In this document: piece by piece, positions 1 through 10,765 of the stretch
How the letters are laid out: every line of letters begins with the position of its first letter
Position numbering within the stretch: position 1 is the first letter of the stretch
Source: Methylococcus capsulatus str. Texas = ATCC 19069
Lineage (GTDB): Bacteria; Pseudomonadota; Gammaproteobacteria; Methylococcales; Methylococcaceae
DNA length: 64,000 nucleotides
Assembly (NCBI RefSeq): GCF_000424685.1
Contig: NZ_KE384224.1
Coordinates: forward strand, 124,001-188,000
Direction: 5' to 3'
Notes under the pieces: model-generated
What the model saw: the letters and a program-made list of their open reading frames with translations, nothing else
Databases searched by the model: none
Told to the model about the DNA's origin: nothing
Made by a program: the position numbers and the translations under genes

Positions 1-2928
1 AAACCGTTGCTGGATGCCCTGGCCGCCGTGACGGCAGGCCGGGTGGAGAATGACGTGCTGAACGCCTTGATCCTCGCCACGGGGCTTTCCTGGAAGGAAA
101 TCGAGGTCTTCAGGGCCTATCACGACTACCGGCGCCAACTCGGCGGCCGGTTCGGGCGTTCGCGTTTTTTCCGGGCGCTGTTCAACAATCCCGAGGCCAC
201 CCGTCTTCTTTACCGATATTTCGAAGCCCGGTTCCACCCGGATGCGCGAGCGGACGAGGAGGCGCAGTCGGCGCTGCGGCAGGATTTCGTCGCGGTACTG
301 ACCGCTGTGGCGGATAGCGGCGAAGACCACATCCTACGGGATTTGTTCAACCTGATCGACGCTACCGTACGCACGAATTTCTACCGGCGCCGCGCCGACC
401 CCGATTTCTTCGTCGCTTTCAAAATCAGCAGCCTGGGTGTCATCGACATGCCCGCTCCGAAACCGCTGTTCGAAATCTACGTTCACTCGGCAGCGATGGA
501 GGGCATACACTTGCGCGGGGCGCGCGTGGCTCGGGGCGGCATCCGGTGGTCGGACCGGCCGGACGACTTCCGGGTCGAGATACTGGACCTGATGCAGACC
601 CAGATGATCAAGAATGCCCTGATCGTGCCGCAGGGCGCCAAGGGCGGCTTCGTCCTCAAGTCGCCCTGCCGCGATCCCGGGGAGTGTCGACGTCTCGCCA
701 CGGGAGCCTACGCCACGCTCATCCGCGGCATGCTGGATTTGACCGACAACGTCACGGCCACTGGCGTCATGCGTCCGCCCTTCGTCATCGCCTATGACGA
801 CCCCGACCCGTATCTGGTGGTCGCGGCGGACAAGGGTACCGCGCGCCTTTCCGACACGGCCAACGTCATCGCGCAGGAATACGGCTTCTGGCTGGGGGAC
901 GCCTTCGCCGCCGGCGGTTCACAGGGTTACGACCACAAGCGTCTCGGCATCACGGCGCGTGGTGTATGGGAATGCGTGAAGCGGCATTTCGTGGAGTTGG
1001 GCCGGGACATCGAGAAAGAGCCCTTCACGGTGGTCGGCGTCGGCAGCATGGACGGCGACGTCTTCGGCAACGGCATGCTGTATTCGCAGAACATCCGGTT
1101 GCTGGCGGCTTTCAGCGGCCAGCACATCTTTCTGGACCCGGACCCGGATCCGGAGGTGTCGTACCGGGAGCGGCGGCGCTTGTACGATCTGCCGGGGTCC
1201 AGTTGGGCAGATTACGACCACCGGGCGATCTCGGCCGGTGGCGGCGTGTTCCGGCGCGACGCGAAGGACATTCCCCTCGCCCCGCCGGTCCGGGCCTGGC
1301 TCGGCGTACGCCACCGGTCCGTGGACGGCGAAGGGCTCGTCCGTCTGCTGCTGACCGCCCCGGTCGATCTGCTCTGGCTCGGCGGCATCGGTACCTATGT
1401 GAAGGGCAGCGCGGAGAGCCACGAGGACGTCGGCGACAGGGCCAATGACGCGGTACGGGTGGACGGCATCCAGCTGCGAGCGGCGGTGGTGGCCGAAGGG
1501 GCCAATCTCGGCTTCACCCAGCAGGGACGCGTGGAGTTCGCGCTGGGCGGTGGTCGCATCAATACCGATGCGTTGGACAATTCGGCCGGCGTGGATCTGT
1601 CCGACCACGAGGTCAACTTGAAGATCCTGACGGGTCTCCTGCAGGCGCAGGGTACGCTGGGCGACAGGGAGGCGCGCGACCGGTTGTTGGCCGAACTCAC
1701 CGGGAGCGTTTGCGATTCGGTGCTCCGCGACAACGCCTCCCAGAGCCTCGCCATCTCGCTCGACCGGGAACGTTGTCTGCGTGACGTGGAACCCTTCCTG
1801 GAACTCGCCGAGCGGCTCGAAGACGCGGGCAGCCTGGATCGGGGTTACGAAGCATTCCCGGGCCGGAAAGAGGTTCAGGCACGCGAAGGACGGGGACTGG
1901 TGCGGCCGGAACTGGCGGTCCTGCTCGCCCACGCCAAGCTGGTCCTGAAACGGGCACTGCTCACTGCGCCGGGTTTTCTGGACGCCGAATGGTGTCGCCC
2001 GGTCCTGGCAGATTATTTTCCGCCGGAGCTGCGGCGGCGTCATGGAGCGGCTCTCCCGGGCCATTCCCTGGCCCGTGAAATCACCGCCACCGTCATCTGC
2101 AACCGCATCTTGGATCGGGCGGGATCGTCTCTCCTGGTTCTGGCCGAAGAATTCGAGGCGGGGACCGTCGCCGATCTGGCGGGCGCCTACTTGTGCTTCG
2201 ACGCCGTGGTCGGTGGCGAAGCGTTGCGGGAAGCAGTGTCGGCGATGCGGGGAAACAGGGGGGTGACCGCTGCCTACCACCTGCTCCTGGAGCTCGAGGA
2301 TCTTCTGCGGATCTGGTGTGAATGGGCGGTCCGCGAGGGTTTGGCATTGCGTCCGGCCGAATCCGAAATCCAGGCATGGCGGTCCGATCTCGCGGCGTAT
2401 CTGCCCCACCGACTGGCATCGTTTGGCGACACCGAACACACCGCCTGGAACGGGCGGCTGGCGGAATTGGTGAATTTCGGCTTGGACCAGGAGCAAGCCC
2501 GGGCCGGGGCGTCGCTGAGAGAACTGCGGGACTTTCCGGTACTGGCTCATCTCGCCCGGTCGGCCGGTGCGCCGTTGGAGCGGGTGGTTGCCGCGGACGA
2601 CGCCATCGCCGGACATCTGGGGATTCGCCGCATTCTCGGCCTGCTCCGCGGTGTCCGGCCGCGCGACCGCTGGGAGCGGCGCGCGCAGGCCGCGCTCCTC
2701 GAACGGTTCCGCCGGGCTGCGGCGTGTCTGACGAGGCAGGCCTTGCAGGCGGGCACGGAGGAACCGCTGGCGCTGTTTGCAGGGGAACGGTTTCGGCGTC
2801 GGCTGATGCGTTTCCGGCGGTTGCGGGACGAACTGGAAGACGCCGCCTCGCCTTCTCTGACACCGTTCACCGCACTGGGGGCGGAGCTGGATGCCTTGGT
2901 CGATCTGGGCCACTCGCCGGGAGTATGA
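1..2928 (+). CDS. NAD-specific glutamate dehydrogenase, large type (5' end missing)
   Basis: The frame is open from the first base of the window and encodes about 975 residues of the C-terminal part of a large NAD-dependent glutamate dehydrogenase (family size about 1600 residues). This enzyme oxidises glutamate to 2-oxoglutarate and ammonia in the cytoplasm. The dehydrogenase core is seen in the stretches RGGIRWSDR, VPQGAKGGFVLK and GGIGTYVKG, and the long family-specific C-terminal region follows it. The N-terminal regulatory half lies outside the window. The stop codon overlaps the start of the downstream PP2C gene by 4 bases (ATGA), so the two may be co-transcribed. Family assignment is firm. 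Confidence 0.93.
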   Translation, partial: KPLLDALAAVTAGRVENDVLNALILATGLSWKEIEVFRAYHDYRRQLGGRFGRSRFFRALFNNPEATRLLYRYFEARFHPDARADEEAQSALRQDFVAVLTAVADSGEDHILRDLFNLIDATVRTNFYRRRADPDFFVAFKISSLGVIDMPAPKPLFEIYVHSAAMEGIHLRGARVARGGIRWSDRPDDFRVEILDLMQTQMIKNALIVPQGAKGGFVLKSPCRDPGECRRLATGAYATLIRGMLDLTDNVTATGVMRPPFVIAYDDPDPYLVVAADKGTARLSDTANVIAQEYGFWLGDAFAAGGSQGYDHKRLGITARGVWECVKRHFVELGRDIEKEPFTVVGVGSMDGDVFGNGMLYSQNIRLLAAFSGQHIFLDPDPDPEVSYRERRRLYDLPGSSWADYDHRAISAGGGVFRRDAKDIPLAPPVRAWLGVRHRSVDGEGLVRLLLTAPVDLLWLGGIGTYVKGSAESHEDVGDRANDAVRVDGIQLRAAVVAEGANLGFTQQGRVEFALGGGRINTDALDNSAGVDLSDHEVNLKILTGLLQAQGTLGDREARDRLLAELTGSVCDSVLRDNASQSLAISLDRERCLRDVEPFLELAERLEDAGSLDRGYEAFPGRKEVQAREGRGLVRPELAVLLAHAKLVLKRALLTAPGFLDAEWCRPVLADYFPPELRRRHGAALPGHSLAREITATVICNRILDRAGSSLLVLAEEFEAGTVADLAGAYLCFDAVVGGEALREAVSAMRGNRGVTAAYHLLLELEDLLRIWCEWAVREGLALRPAESEIQAWRSDLAAYLPHRLASFGDTEHTAWNGRLAELVNFGLDQEQARAGASLRELRDFPVLAHLARSAGAPLERVVAADDAIAGHLGIRRILGLLRGVRPRDRWERRAQAALLERFRRAAACLTRQALQAGTEEPLALFAGERFRRRLMRFRRLRDELEDAASPSLTPFTALGAELDALVDLGHSPGV

Positions 2929-5486
2929 ACGAGCCCTCCCTGGCGCGACAGGAATTCCCGCGGGCCCTGCTGGACGCCTTCGACGAGGCGCTCTGTCTGG
3001 TGGATTCCGCCGGCAGTCTCGTGGAAATGAACGCTGCGGCGGAACGCCTCTTGGGCTGCGGCCGCCGGGATCTGGTGGGGAAAAAATTCGTGCCGGCGCC
3101 GGTGTCCGGGGCATCGGCGCGGCGGATGCGGGTCAGCCTGGGGAGCAGGAAAGACCGGCTACTCGAAGGCGAAATTCGTCCACTGGCCGGCGCCGGCAGT
3201 GCGATCAGCCTGGTGCGTCTGTCCGACCCCGCGTTGGAGAGTGGCCGCGGCCGGGACAGCGAAGCGACCCTGCGGGCCGTGCTCGATACGCTGGTCGACG
3301 GCATCATCGTCATCGACGAGCAGGGCGTCGTCCAGTTGTTCACACCCGCCGCGGAGCGCATGTTCGGCTACCATGCGGACGAGGTTCTCGGCTGCAATGT
3401 GGCGCTGCTGATGCCCTCGCCCCACCGTGAGGAACACGACGCCTATATCGGTCGTTACCTTCGCACCGGTGAGCCCCGGATCATTGGGATCGGCCGCGAG
3501 GTCCAGGGGCGCCGGAAGGACGGCCGACTGTTTCCGCTCCATCTGTCCGTCGGCGAGTTTCGCCGGCACCAACGCCGCTGGTTCGTCGGCGTCACCCGCG
3601 ATCTCACCGTGAGAAAACAGACCGAAGACCGGCTACTCATGCTCTCCAGTGCCGTCGACCAGAGCCCTTCGGGGGTATTGATCGCCGATTCTCAGGGCTG
3701 CATCCAGTATGTGAATCGCGGTTACACGACGCTCACCGGCTACGGAGCCGAGGAACTCGTGGGCACGCGCTGCAGCGGTGCGGGGAGGGCGGACCGGTTG
3801 GGACGTCTGCGCGAGGTCATTCGGTCGGGCGCCGCCTGGCGCGGCGAGGTCCAGGACAGGAGGAGGAACGGGGAGGTTTACTGGGCGCTCGAAAGCATCA
3901 CCCCGATCCTGGATGGTCACGGCGAAGCGACCCACTATCTCCTGATCCAGCAGGACATCACCGAACAGAAGCGGGACAAGGAAGCGCTCGCCGAGAGTGA
4001 GGAGCGATTCCGGCAGGTAGCCGAGATGGCGGGAGAATGGCTCTGGGAGCAGGACCCCGAAGGACGTTACCTCTACAGCAGCGCTGCGGTCCGGGCCATC
4101 CTCGGTTTCGAGCCGGAAGAGGTGCGCGGCAAACATTACTTCGACCTGTTGACGCCGGAGGACAGGCAGCACTGGATGAGCGCCCTCCCACCGGCCAAGG
4201 CGAGCGAAAAGCCGTTCTTCCGTCTCATCAACCGCTATCGCCACAAAGACGGCCACGAGGTCTATACCGAATCCACCGGAGCGCCGATCTTCGGTGAGCG
4301 GGGCGAACTCGTCAAATGGCGGGGCGTCGACCACGACATCACCACCCGCAAACGCTATGAGGATGAGCTGCGGGTGCGCAACCGTGCGATCGAGTCGGCG
4401 AGTGTGGGCATCAACATCGCCGATGCACAGACCAAGGGATTGCCGAACGTTTACATCAATCCGGCACTCAGCGCCATCACAGGCTATTCCAAGGAGGAGC
4501 TCCTGCATCACAGCATGCGGATGCTGCAGGGAGCCGGGACCGATCCGGCGAGTGTCGAAGAAATCCGCGAGGCGATCCGGGCAGGCCGGCCGTGCCGGCT
4601 GACGATCAGAAACTACCGCAAAGATGGCACGCCATTCTGGAACGAACTGCTTATTTCCCCGGTGACGGACGAGGCTGGCGTCATCACCCACTATATCGGG
4701 ATCCAGACGGATGTGACCGAACTCCGCCGCGCGGAGGAGGAGCGACACGAACTGGAAATCGCCAAGCAGATCCAGCTGTCACTGCTTCCGAAGGCCCCGC
4801 TGCATCTGACGACGGTCGAGATCGCCGGCTTTTGCGTGCCCGCGACCCACGTGGGGGGCGATTATTTCGATTATTTTCATCGCGGCGACTGTGTGGATCT
4901 GGTCATCGCCGACGTTTCCGGCCACAGCGTCGGTGCGGCGCTCATCATGGCGGAGGTGCGCAGCGCGTTGCGGACGGAGGCGCGCAGGACACCGGTGGAA
5001 CCGTCCGGCGGCGAAGGCGTCGCTCCGATTCTCGCCGGCATCAACGACGCGCTGCACGAGGATCTGTCGGGGGCGGACCTGTTCATTACGATGTTCTATG
5101 TCCGCTACGATTGCAGGACTCGCAGGCTCAGCTATGCCAACGCGGGGCACAACTTCGCGCTGCTCCTCCCAAGCGGGGAGGACAGCTGCGTCCCTCTGGA
5201 CGCGGACGGTCTGGTCCTGGGCGTCAGAAAAGGCGTGTCCTTCGAGGAAAAGGCCGAGAATTTGAAGGCCGGGGACTGGCTGTTGCTCTACACCGACGGG
5301 GTGATCGAGGCACAGAACGGCGAAGGGGAGTTTTTCGGCATCGCCCGGCTTTGCCGCCAGTTTTCGGCACGCCGTTCACTGTCGCCGGAAGCGATGGTCG
5401 CCGGGCTCCTGAGCGAACTTCGGGCGTTCTCCGGGAACGATCCGCTGCGCGACGACGTCAGCATGGTGGCACTCCGGGTGCGCTGA
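2925..5486 (+). CDS. Multi-PAS PP2C (SpoIIE-type) serine phosphatase with heme-PAS and LOV-like domains
   Basis: 853 residues; the ATG at 2925 overlaps the stop of the glutamate dehydrogenase gene. There are about five PAS modules followed by a SpoIIE/RsbU-type phosphatase domain from about residue 610. The phosphatase keeps the metal-site motifs GGDYFDY, DVSGHS and DDVSMV, so it should dephosphorylate a STAS-type anti-anti-sigma protein. The second PAS resembles the FixL heme domain: His171 (in HDAYIGRY), Arg177 and Arg191 (in GIGRE) match the proximal His and the two Arg of FixL with the same spacing. The last PAS resembles LOV domains (LQG, NYRKDGTPFWNEL), but the flavin-adduct Cys position is Met531. 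No membrane segment is seen. A possible partner is the STAS protein at 34795, though it is not adjacent. Confidence 0.9.
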   Translation: MNEPSLARQEFPRALLDAFDEALCLVDSAGSLVEMNAAAERLLGCGRRDLVGKKFVPAPVSGASARRMRVSLGSRKDRLLEGEIRPLAGAGSAISLVRLSDPALESGRGRDSEATLRAVLDTLVDGIIVIDEQGVVQLFTPAAERMFGYHADEVLGCNVALLMPSPHREEHDAYIGRYLRTGEPRIIGIGREVQGRRKDGRLFPLHLSVGEFRRHQRRWFVGVTRDLTVRKQTEDRLLMLSSAVDQSPSGVLIADSQGCIQYVNRGYTTLTGYGAEELVGTRCSGAGRADRLGRLREVIRSGAAWRGEVQDRRRNGEVYWALESITPILDGHGEATHYLLIQQDITEQKRDKEALAESEERFRQVAEMAGEWLWEQDPEGRYLYSSAAVRAILGFEPEEVRGKHYFDLLTPEDRQHWMSALPPAKASEKPFFRLINRYRHKDGHEVYTESTGAPIFGERGELVKWRGVDHDITTRKRYEDELRVRNRAIESASVGINIADAQTKGLPNVYINPALSAITGYSKEELLHHSMRMLQGAGTDPASVEEIREAIRAGRPCRLTIRNYRKDGTPFWNELLISPVTDEAGVITHYIGIQTDVTELRRAEEERHELEIAKQIQLSLLPKAPLHLTTVEIAGFCVPATHVGGDYFDYFHRGDCVDLVIADVSGHSVGAALIMAEVRSALRTEARRTPVEPSGGEGVAPILAGINDALHEDLSGADLFITMFYVRYDCRTRRLSYANAGHNFALLLPSGEDSCVPLDADGLVLGVRKGVSFEEKAENLKAGDWLLLYTDGVIEAQNGEGEFFGIARLCRQFSARRSLSPEAMVAGLLSELRAFSGNDPLRDDVSMVALRVR

Positions 5487-5499
5487 CGCCGGGGCAGCC

Positions 5500-6069
5500 T
5501 CATTCGGCCTCGGCACCTGCCTTGAACACGGGCATGGCGGCCTGGAGGTACACGATCATTGACCACAGCGTGAGGGTCGCGGAAACCACTAGCAACAATT
5601 CGCCCGTCGTCTTGACCCCGCCGTGCGGTATGTCCAGACCGAGCAGCAGGAGGGTGATCGCCAGCATCTGGAAGGTGGTTTTCCATTTGCCCAGGGCCGA
5701 TACCTCGACCCGTTTCCGCTGCCCGATTTCTGCCATCCATTCGCGCAGCGACGCGATGGTGATTTCCCTGCCGATGATGATGGCGGAGGCTAGTGCGATC
5801 AGCGGCCGGGGTTCGGCCTGTACGATGAGGACCAGCGCGACCGCGACCATCAGCTTGTCGGCCACGGGGTCGAGGAATGCTCCGAAGCGGGTGGCCAGAC
5901 CCATTCGCCGCGCGAGGTAACCATCCAGCCAGTCGGTGATCGCGGCGATTGCGAAAATGACGCCGCTGACGACGTGGGCGCCGCTCCAGGGCAGATAGAA
6001 CGCCACCGTGAGGACCGGGATGAGGACGATCCTCAGCAGCGTCAGATAAGTGGGCAGGTTGAAGTGCAT
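5500..6069 (-). CDS. pgsA: CDP-diacylglycerol--glycerol-3-phosphate 3-phosphatidyltransferase
   Basis: 189 residues, the usual size. The enzyme makes phosphatidylglycerophosphate in the inner membrane, the first committed step to phosphatidylglycerol. The CDP-alcohol phosphatidyltransferase signature is visible as DWLDGYLARR followed by GAFLDPVADK, with several hydrophobic helices around it. The ATG start at 6069 gives the typical N-terminus MHFNLPTYLTLLR. It lies 3 bases downstream of uvrC on the same strand, a common uvrC-pgsA pairing in gammaproteobacteria, so one transcript is likely. It faces the PP2C gene tail to tail across 13 bases. Confidence 0.96.
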   Translation of the reverse strand: MHFNLPTYLTLLRIVLIPVLTVAFYLPWSGAHVVSGVIFAIAAITDWLDGYLARRMGLATRFGAFLDPVADKLMVAVALVLIVQAEPRPLIALASAIIIGREITIASLREWMAEIGQRKRVEVSALGKWKTTFQMLAITLLLLGLDIPHGGVKTTGELLLVVSATLTLWSMIVYLQAAMPVFKAGAEAE

Positions 6070-6072
6070 GGG

Positions 6073-7905
6073 TCAGGCGCCATGATCGTGAAACAGGTCG
6101 TAAATCCGCTGAGCCAGCTGCCGGTTGATTCCCTCGACGCTGCTCAAGGCTTCCACGTCGGCGCGACTGATCTGCCGTAAGCCGCCGAACTGCCGCAGCA
6201 ACCGCTGGCGCCGTTTGGGGCCCAATCCCGCGATGGCCTGCAGCGGGGACCGGGTCGCGGTCTTTGCCCGCCGCTGCCGGTGCCCGGTGATGGCGAACCG
6301 GTGCGCCTCGTCGCGAATGTGCTGGATGAGCAGGGAGCCGGGGTTGTCGGGTTTGACCACGATGGGATCGCTGCATCCCGTTTGGAACAGGGTCTCCATG
6401 CCGGGCTTTCTGTCGGGCCCTTTGGCGATGCCGATTATACGGATATTTTCCACGCCTAGTTCCGCGAGCGTCCGGGCCGCTGCGTGGATCTGGCCCTTGC
6501 CGCCGTCGATGAACAGGATGTCTGGCGCCTCGACTTCACCGGCACGGATCCGCTGATAGCGGCGCGACAGCGCCTGAGCCATGGCCGCATAGTCATCACC
6601 GCCGGTGATGCCTTCGATGTTGAAACGGCGGTAAGCCGACTTCAGCGGGCCGGTGCGATCGAACACGACACAGGACGCGACGGTCTGGTCTCCCTGCGTA
6701 TGGCTGATGTCGAAGCATTCCATGCGTTTGGGCGGCTCGGCGAGCCCCAGCATTTCGGTCAGGTGACGCAGGCGATCGGCGATGGTCTGCTGGCTGGCCA
6801 GGCGGGTCGTCAGCGCGCATTCGGCGTTGGCACGAGCCAGTTCCAGACGCTTGGCGCGCTCGCCGCGCAGCCGCCAGGAAATCTTGACGGCGCGCCCGGC
6901 CTGTTGGCCGAGTACGGACTCGAACAGCTCAAGTTCGCGGATCTCGTGGCTCAGCAGCAGTTCGCGCGGGATCTCCTTGTCCAGGTAGAACTGAGGGATG
7001 AAGGCTCCGAGCACCGCGGCAGCGTCGTGTTCGTCCTGCATTCTGGGGAAAAAGCTGCGGTCGCCGATCTGCTGTCCGTTGCGGACGAATACGACGTGGA
7101 CGCAGGCGATATTGCCCTTGATGGCGCAGGCGATCATGTCGAGATCGCCCTGTTCCCCGGCGACGAGCTGCTTCGCCAGAACGGTGCGGAGGTTGGAAAT
7201 CTGATCACGGTAACGCGCCGCTTTCTCGAACTCGAGGCGCTGGGCGGCTTGTTCCATACGCTGGGCGAGCCGGTCGATCAATGCTTCGCCCCGGCCTTCG
7301 AGGAACAGCAGGGTGTTGGTAACGTCCTCGCCGTAGGTCTCCGCTCCGACCAGTCCCACGCAGGGGCCGGTGCAGCGTTCGATCTGATACTGCAGGCAGG
7401 GGCGGGTACGGTTGACGAAGTACGAGTCCTCGCACTGCCGGACCGGAAATATTTTCTGCAGGGTTTTCAGGCTGTCGCGTACTGCGGCAGCACTCGGGAA
7501 CGGTCCGAAGAAGCGCCCCGGCCGTGCCCGGCTGCCCCGATGGAAGGCCAGCCGTGGAAATTCCTGATGGGTGGAGACGTAGATGTAGGGATAGCTCTTG
7601 TCATCCCGCAGGTTGATGTTGTAGCGCGGCTTGTGGCGTTTGATGAGCTGGTTTTCCAGCAGCAGTGCCTCGCCCTCGGTGCGGGTCACGGTGACTTCGA
7701 TCGCCTGCACCCGGGCTACCATCGCATTCTGCTTGGGCGAGCCGCCCCGCTGGGCGAAGTGGCTGGCCACGCGCTTCTTCAGGTTCTTGGCCTTCCCGAC
7801 GTAGATCACCTCGCCGTTCCGGTCCAACATTTTGTAGACGCCGGGCGCGCCGGTGAGGGTCGCGAGGAAAGTCTTGATGTCGAAAGCCGCCGGCGCGGTG
7901 CTCAT
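6073..7905 (-). CDS. uvrC: Excinuclease ABC subunit C
   Basis: 610 residues from the ATG at 7905 ([11 protein letters not shown]), matching the usual UvrC length. An upstream in-frame start at 7953 would add 16 residues unlike the family. UvrC makes the dual incisions of nucleotide excision repair in the UvrB-DNA complex. Visible parts are the N-terminal GIY-YIG nuclease ([16 protein letters not shown]), the UvrB-binding segment near the middle, the RNase H-like nuclease domain ([18 protein letters not shown]) and a C-terminal helix-hairpin-helix region ([10 protein letters not shown]). It is divergent from secA with 139 bases between starts and is followed by pgsA. Confidence 0.97.
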   Translation of the reverse strand: MSTAPAAFDIKTFLATLTGAPGVYKMLDRNGEVIYVGKAKNLKKRVASHFAQRGGSPKQNAMVARVQAIEVTVTRTEGEALLLENQLIKRHKPRYNINLRDDKSYPYIYVSTHQEFPRLAFHRGSRARPGRFFGPFPSAAAVRDSLKTLQKIFPVRQCEDSYFVNRTRPCLQYQIERCTGPCVGLVGAETYGEDVTNTLLFLEGRGEALIDRLAQRMEQAAQRLEFEKAARYRDQISNLRTVLAKQLVAGEQGDLDMIACAIKGNIACVHVVFVRNGQQIGDRSFFPRMQDEHDAAAVLGAFIPQFYLDKEIPRELLLSHEIRELELFESVLGQQAGRAVKISWRLRGERAKRLELARANAECALTTRLASQQTIADRLRHLTEMLGLAEPPKRMECFDISHTQGDQTVASCVVFDRTGPLKSAYRRFNIEGITGGDDYAAMAQALSRRYQRIRAGEVEAPDILFIDGGKGQIHAAARTLAELGVENIRIIGIAKGPDRKPGMETLFQTGCSDPIVVKPDNPGSLLIQHIRDEAHRFAITGHRQRRAKTATRSPLQAIAGLGPKRRQRLLRQFGGLRQISRADVEALSSVEGINRQLAQRIYDLFHDHGA

Positions 7906-8044
7906 GGTGGGGGTAAGCCTGGGAGAATGCCGACATCCATTATACCTCTCCATCCGCCCACCGGGCCGCTCCCCGCATTTCTCCAGGGGTCGGGTTTTGC
8001 GGTATCATGCGCGGATTACGTTTTCGTCCGGAATCCACCGAATC

Positions 8045-10765
8045 ATGCTTGGCAAGCTTGTCAAAAAAGTCGTCGGCAGCCGCAACGACCGCATCATCAA
8101 ACGCAAGAGGCGTCTGGTCAAGAAGATCAACCAGCTCGAACCCACGATTGCGGCGCTGAGCGACGAGGCGCTCGGACGGAAGACCCTGGAGTTCCGGGAG
8201 CGGCTGAGCAACGGTGAGACGATCGACGATCTGCTGGTGGAGGCATTCGCGGTGGTGCGGGAGGCATCGCGGCGGGTGCTGAACATGCGCCATTTCGACG
8301 TCCAGCTGATCGGTGCCATGGTGCTGAACGACGGCAAGATCGCCGAGATGAAAACCGGCGAAGGCAAGACCTTGGTCGCGACTCTCGCCGCCTATCTCAA
8401 CGCGCTGCCAGGCAAGGGCTGTCACGTGGTGACGGTGAACGATTATCTGGCGCGGCGCGACGCCGAGTGGATGGGCAAACTTTACGGTTTTCTGGGGTTG
8501 AGCACCGGCGTCATCGTCAGCAATCTGGACCAGGAGCAACGCCGGCGGGCCTATGCTTGCGATATTACCTACGGTACCAACAACGAATTCGGCTTCGACT
8601 ACCTGCGTGACAACATGGCGTTCACCCTGGATCAGCGGGTGCAGCGCGATCCGTTTTTCGCGATCGTGGACGAAGTGGACTCCATCCTCATCGACGAGGC
8701 GCGAACCCCTCTGATCATCTCGGGTCCGACCGAGGATCGCAGCGACCTCTATCACAAAGTCAATGCCCTGATTCCTCATCTGACCCGCCAGGAAAAGGAG
8801 GGCGGGCCCGGCGACTATTGGGTGGACGAGAAAGCGCGCCAGGTCTATCTGACGGAGAGCGGCCACGAGACCATCGAGCGGCTGATGGTTGAACAGGGGT
8901 TGATCGGCAGCGATGAAAGCCTCTACGACGCCGTCAACATCCGCCTCATGCACTACATCAATGCCGCTTTGAAAGCGCACGCGCTGTTCCAGCGCGACGT
9001 GGACTACATCGTGCGTGACGGACAGGTCGTCATCGTCGACGAATTCACGGGCCGCGCCATGCCCGGCCGGCGCTGGTCGGAGGGGCTGCACCAGGCGGTG
9101 GAGGCGAAGGAAAACGTTCCGGTGCACAACGAGAACCAGACGCTGGCCTCGATCACCTTCCAGAATTACTTCCGCCTGTACGAAAAGCTGGCAGGCATGA
9201 CCGGTACGGCGGATACCGAGGCGGCCGAGTTCCACCAGATCTATGGCCTCGAAGTGGTCATGATTCCGCCGAACCGGCCGATGATCCGGAACGACATGGG
9301 GGATCTGGTCTATCTGACCGCCCGGGAGAAATTCGCCGCGATCGTCGAGGACATCAAGTATTGCGTCGAACATGGCAAGCCGGTGCTGGTCGGCACCACG
9401 TCGATCGAGAACTCGGAACTGCTGTCCGGCATCCTGCGCCAGGCCGGTGTGCCGCATCAGGTGCTCAATGCCAAGCATCATGAGCAGGAAGCCCACATCA
9501 TCGCCCAGGCCGGTCGGCCGGGAGCGGTCACCATCGCCACCAACATGGCCGGTCGTGGTACGGACATCGTGCTGGGCGGTAGTCTGGAAGAGGATCTGGC
9601 GCATGCCGACCCCGCCATGGCCGAACAGGTTAAGGCCGAGTGGCAGCAGCGCCATGATGCCGCCGTTGCTGCCGGCGGTCTCCACGTCATCGGCTCCGAG
9701 CGCCATGAATCGCGTCGCATCGACAACCAGTTGCGCGGCCGTTCCGGACGTCAGGGGGATCCCGGTTCCAGCCGCTTCTATCTCTCACTGGAAGATCCCC
9801 TCATGCGCATATTCGCTTCCGACCGGGTGGCGGTGCTCATGCAGCGCCTCGGCATGAAGGAAGGGGAGTCGATCGAACATCCGTGGGTGACCCGCGCCAT
9901 CGAGAATGCCCAGCGCAAAGTGGAAGCGCGCAATTTTGACATCCGCAAGCAGTTGCTGGAATACGACAACGTTGCCAACGACCAGCGCAAGGTGATCTAC
10001 CACATGCGCACCGAACTGATGCGGGCCGACGATATCTCCAGGACCATCGAGGATATCCGTCACGACGTGCTCGGTCGGATGTTCGCCGAGCACGTGCCTC
10101 CGCACAGCCTCGAGGAACAGTGGGATGTCCAGGGTCTGCAGGAGGTGATCGAGCGCGAGATCGGCTTGAGTCTGCCCATACAGCGCTGGCTGGATGACGA
10201 GCCTGACCTCCACGAGGAGACTTTGCTGGAGCGTATCATTCAGGAAGCCGACGCTGCTTACGCAGCCAAGGTCGAGGCGATCGGGACGCAGGTCATGCGC
10301 CATTTCGAGAAGTCGGTGATGCTGCAGGTGCTCGACAATGCCTGGAAGGAACATCTGGCCTCGATGGACCATCTGCGCCAGGGAATCCACCTGCGCGGCT
10401 ACGCCCAGAAGGATCCCAAGCAGGAATACAAGCGGGAAGCCTTCGAGATGTTCACCGGCATGCTCGACGGCATCAAGCAGGAAGTGGTCGGCATCGTCTC
10501 CCGCGTTCAGGTCCATTCCGAGGAAGAAGTCCAGGAGATGGAGGAGCAGGGCCGTCAGCCCCAGGAAATGCAGTTCCAGCATGCCGAGGTCAGCGCGCTG
10601 ACCCTCGAGGAACCTGCCGCCGCACCGCCGGAAGAATCCGAAGGCTATGCGATTCCCGAAGGTCCGCGGCCTTTCGTGCGTTCCGGCGAAAAGATCGGCC
10701 GCAACGATCCTTGCCCATGCGGTTCCGGGAAAAAATACAAGCAGTGCCATGGCCGCCTCGCCTGA
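8045..10765 (+). CDS. secA: Preprotein translocase ATPase SecA
   Basis: 906 residues from the ATG at 8045 ([11 protein letters not shown]), a normal SecA size. SecA drives Sec-dependent protein export at the inner membrane. Key features are the Walker A motif MKTGEGKT, the DEAD-like [14 protein letters not shown] segment, the second helicase motif NMAGRGTDI and the C-terminal zinc-binding [14 protein letters not shown] that contacts SecB and ribosomes. A longer upstream reading frame exists, but it overlaps uvrC on the other strand and is not SecA-like. The 3' end overlaps argJ by 17 bases, which suggests coupled translation. Confidence 0.98.
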   Translation: MLGKLVKKVVGSRNDRIIKRKRRLVKKINQLEPTIAALSDEALGRKTLEFRERLSNGETIDDLLVEAFAVVREASRRVLNMRHFDVQLIGAMVLNDGKIAEMKTGEGKTLVATLAAYLNALPGKGCHVVTVNDYLARRDAEWMGKLYGFLGLSTGVIVSNLDQEQRRRAYACDITYGTNNEFGFDYLRDNMAFTLDQRVQRDPFFAIVDEVDSILIDEARTPLIISGPTEDRSDLYHKVNALIPHLTRQEKEGGPGDYWVDEKARQVYLTESGHETIERLMVEQGLIGSDESLYDAVNIRLMHYINAALKAHALFQRDVDYIVRDGQVVIVDEFTGRAMPGRRWSEGLHQAVEAKENVPVHNENQTLASITFQNYFRLYEKLAGMTGTADTEAAEFHQIYGLEVVMIPPNRPMIRNDMGDLVYLTAREKFAAIVEDIKYCVEHGKPVLVGTTSIENSELLSGILRQAGVPHQVLNAKHHEQEAHIIAQAGRPGAVTIATNMAGRGTDIVLGGSLEEDLAHADPAMAEQVKAEWQQRHDAAVAAGGLHVIGSERHESRRIDNQLRGRSGRQGDPGSSRFYLSLEDPLMRIFASDRVAVLMQRLGMKEGESIEHPWVTRAIENAQRKVEARNFDIRKQLLEYDNVANDQRKVIYHMRTELMRADDISRTIEDIRHDVLGRMFAEHVPPHSLEEQWDVQGLQEVIEREIGLSLPIQRWLDDEPDLHEETLLERIIQEADAAYAAKVEAIGTQVMRHFEKSVMLQVLDNAWKEHLASMDHLRQGIHLRGYAQKDPKQEYKREAFEMFTGMLDGIKQEVVGIVSRVQVHSEEEVQEMEEQGRQPQEMQFQHAEVSALTLEEPAAAPPEESEGYAIPEGPRPFVRSGEKIGRNDPCPCGSGKKYKQCHGRLA

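Noticed and set aside
2322..2924. Upstream extension of the PP2C phosphatase frame into the glutamate dehydrogenase gene
   Set aside because: The extension is out of frame with a certain gene and is low in similarity to PAS domains; the ATG at 2925 overlaps the stop codon in the normal coupled manner.
919..3114. 731-codon open frame antisense to the glutamate dehydrogenase gene
   Set aside because: It is a shadow of a high-GC coding region; the protein is rich in Arg and Pro with no domain, and the plus-strand gene is certain.
7940..9706. Long minus-strand frame opposite secA
   Set aside because: Shadow frame; SecA motifs on the plus strand are complete.
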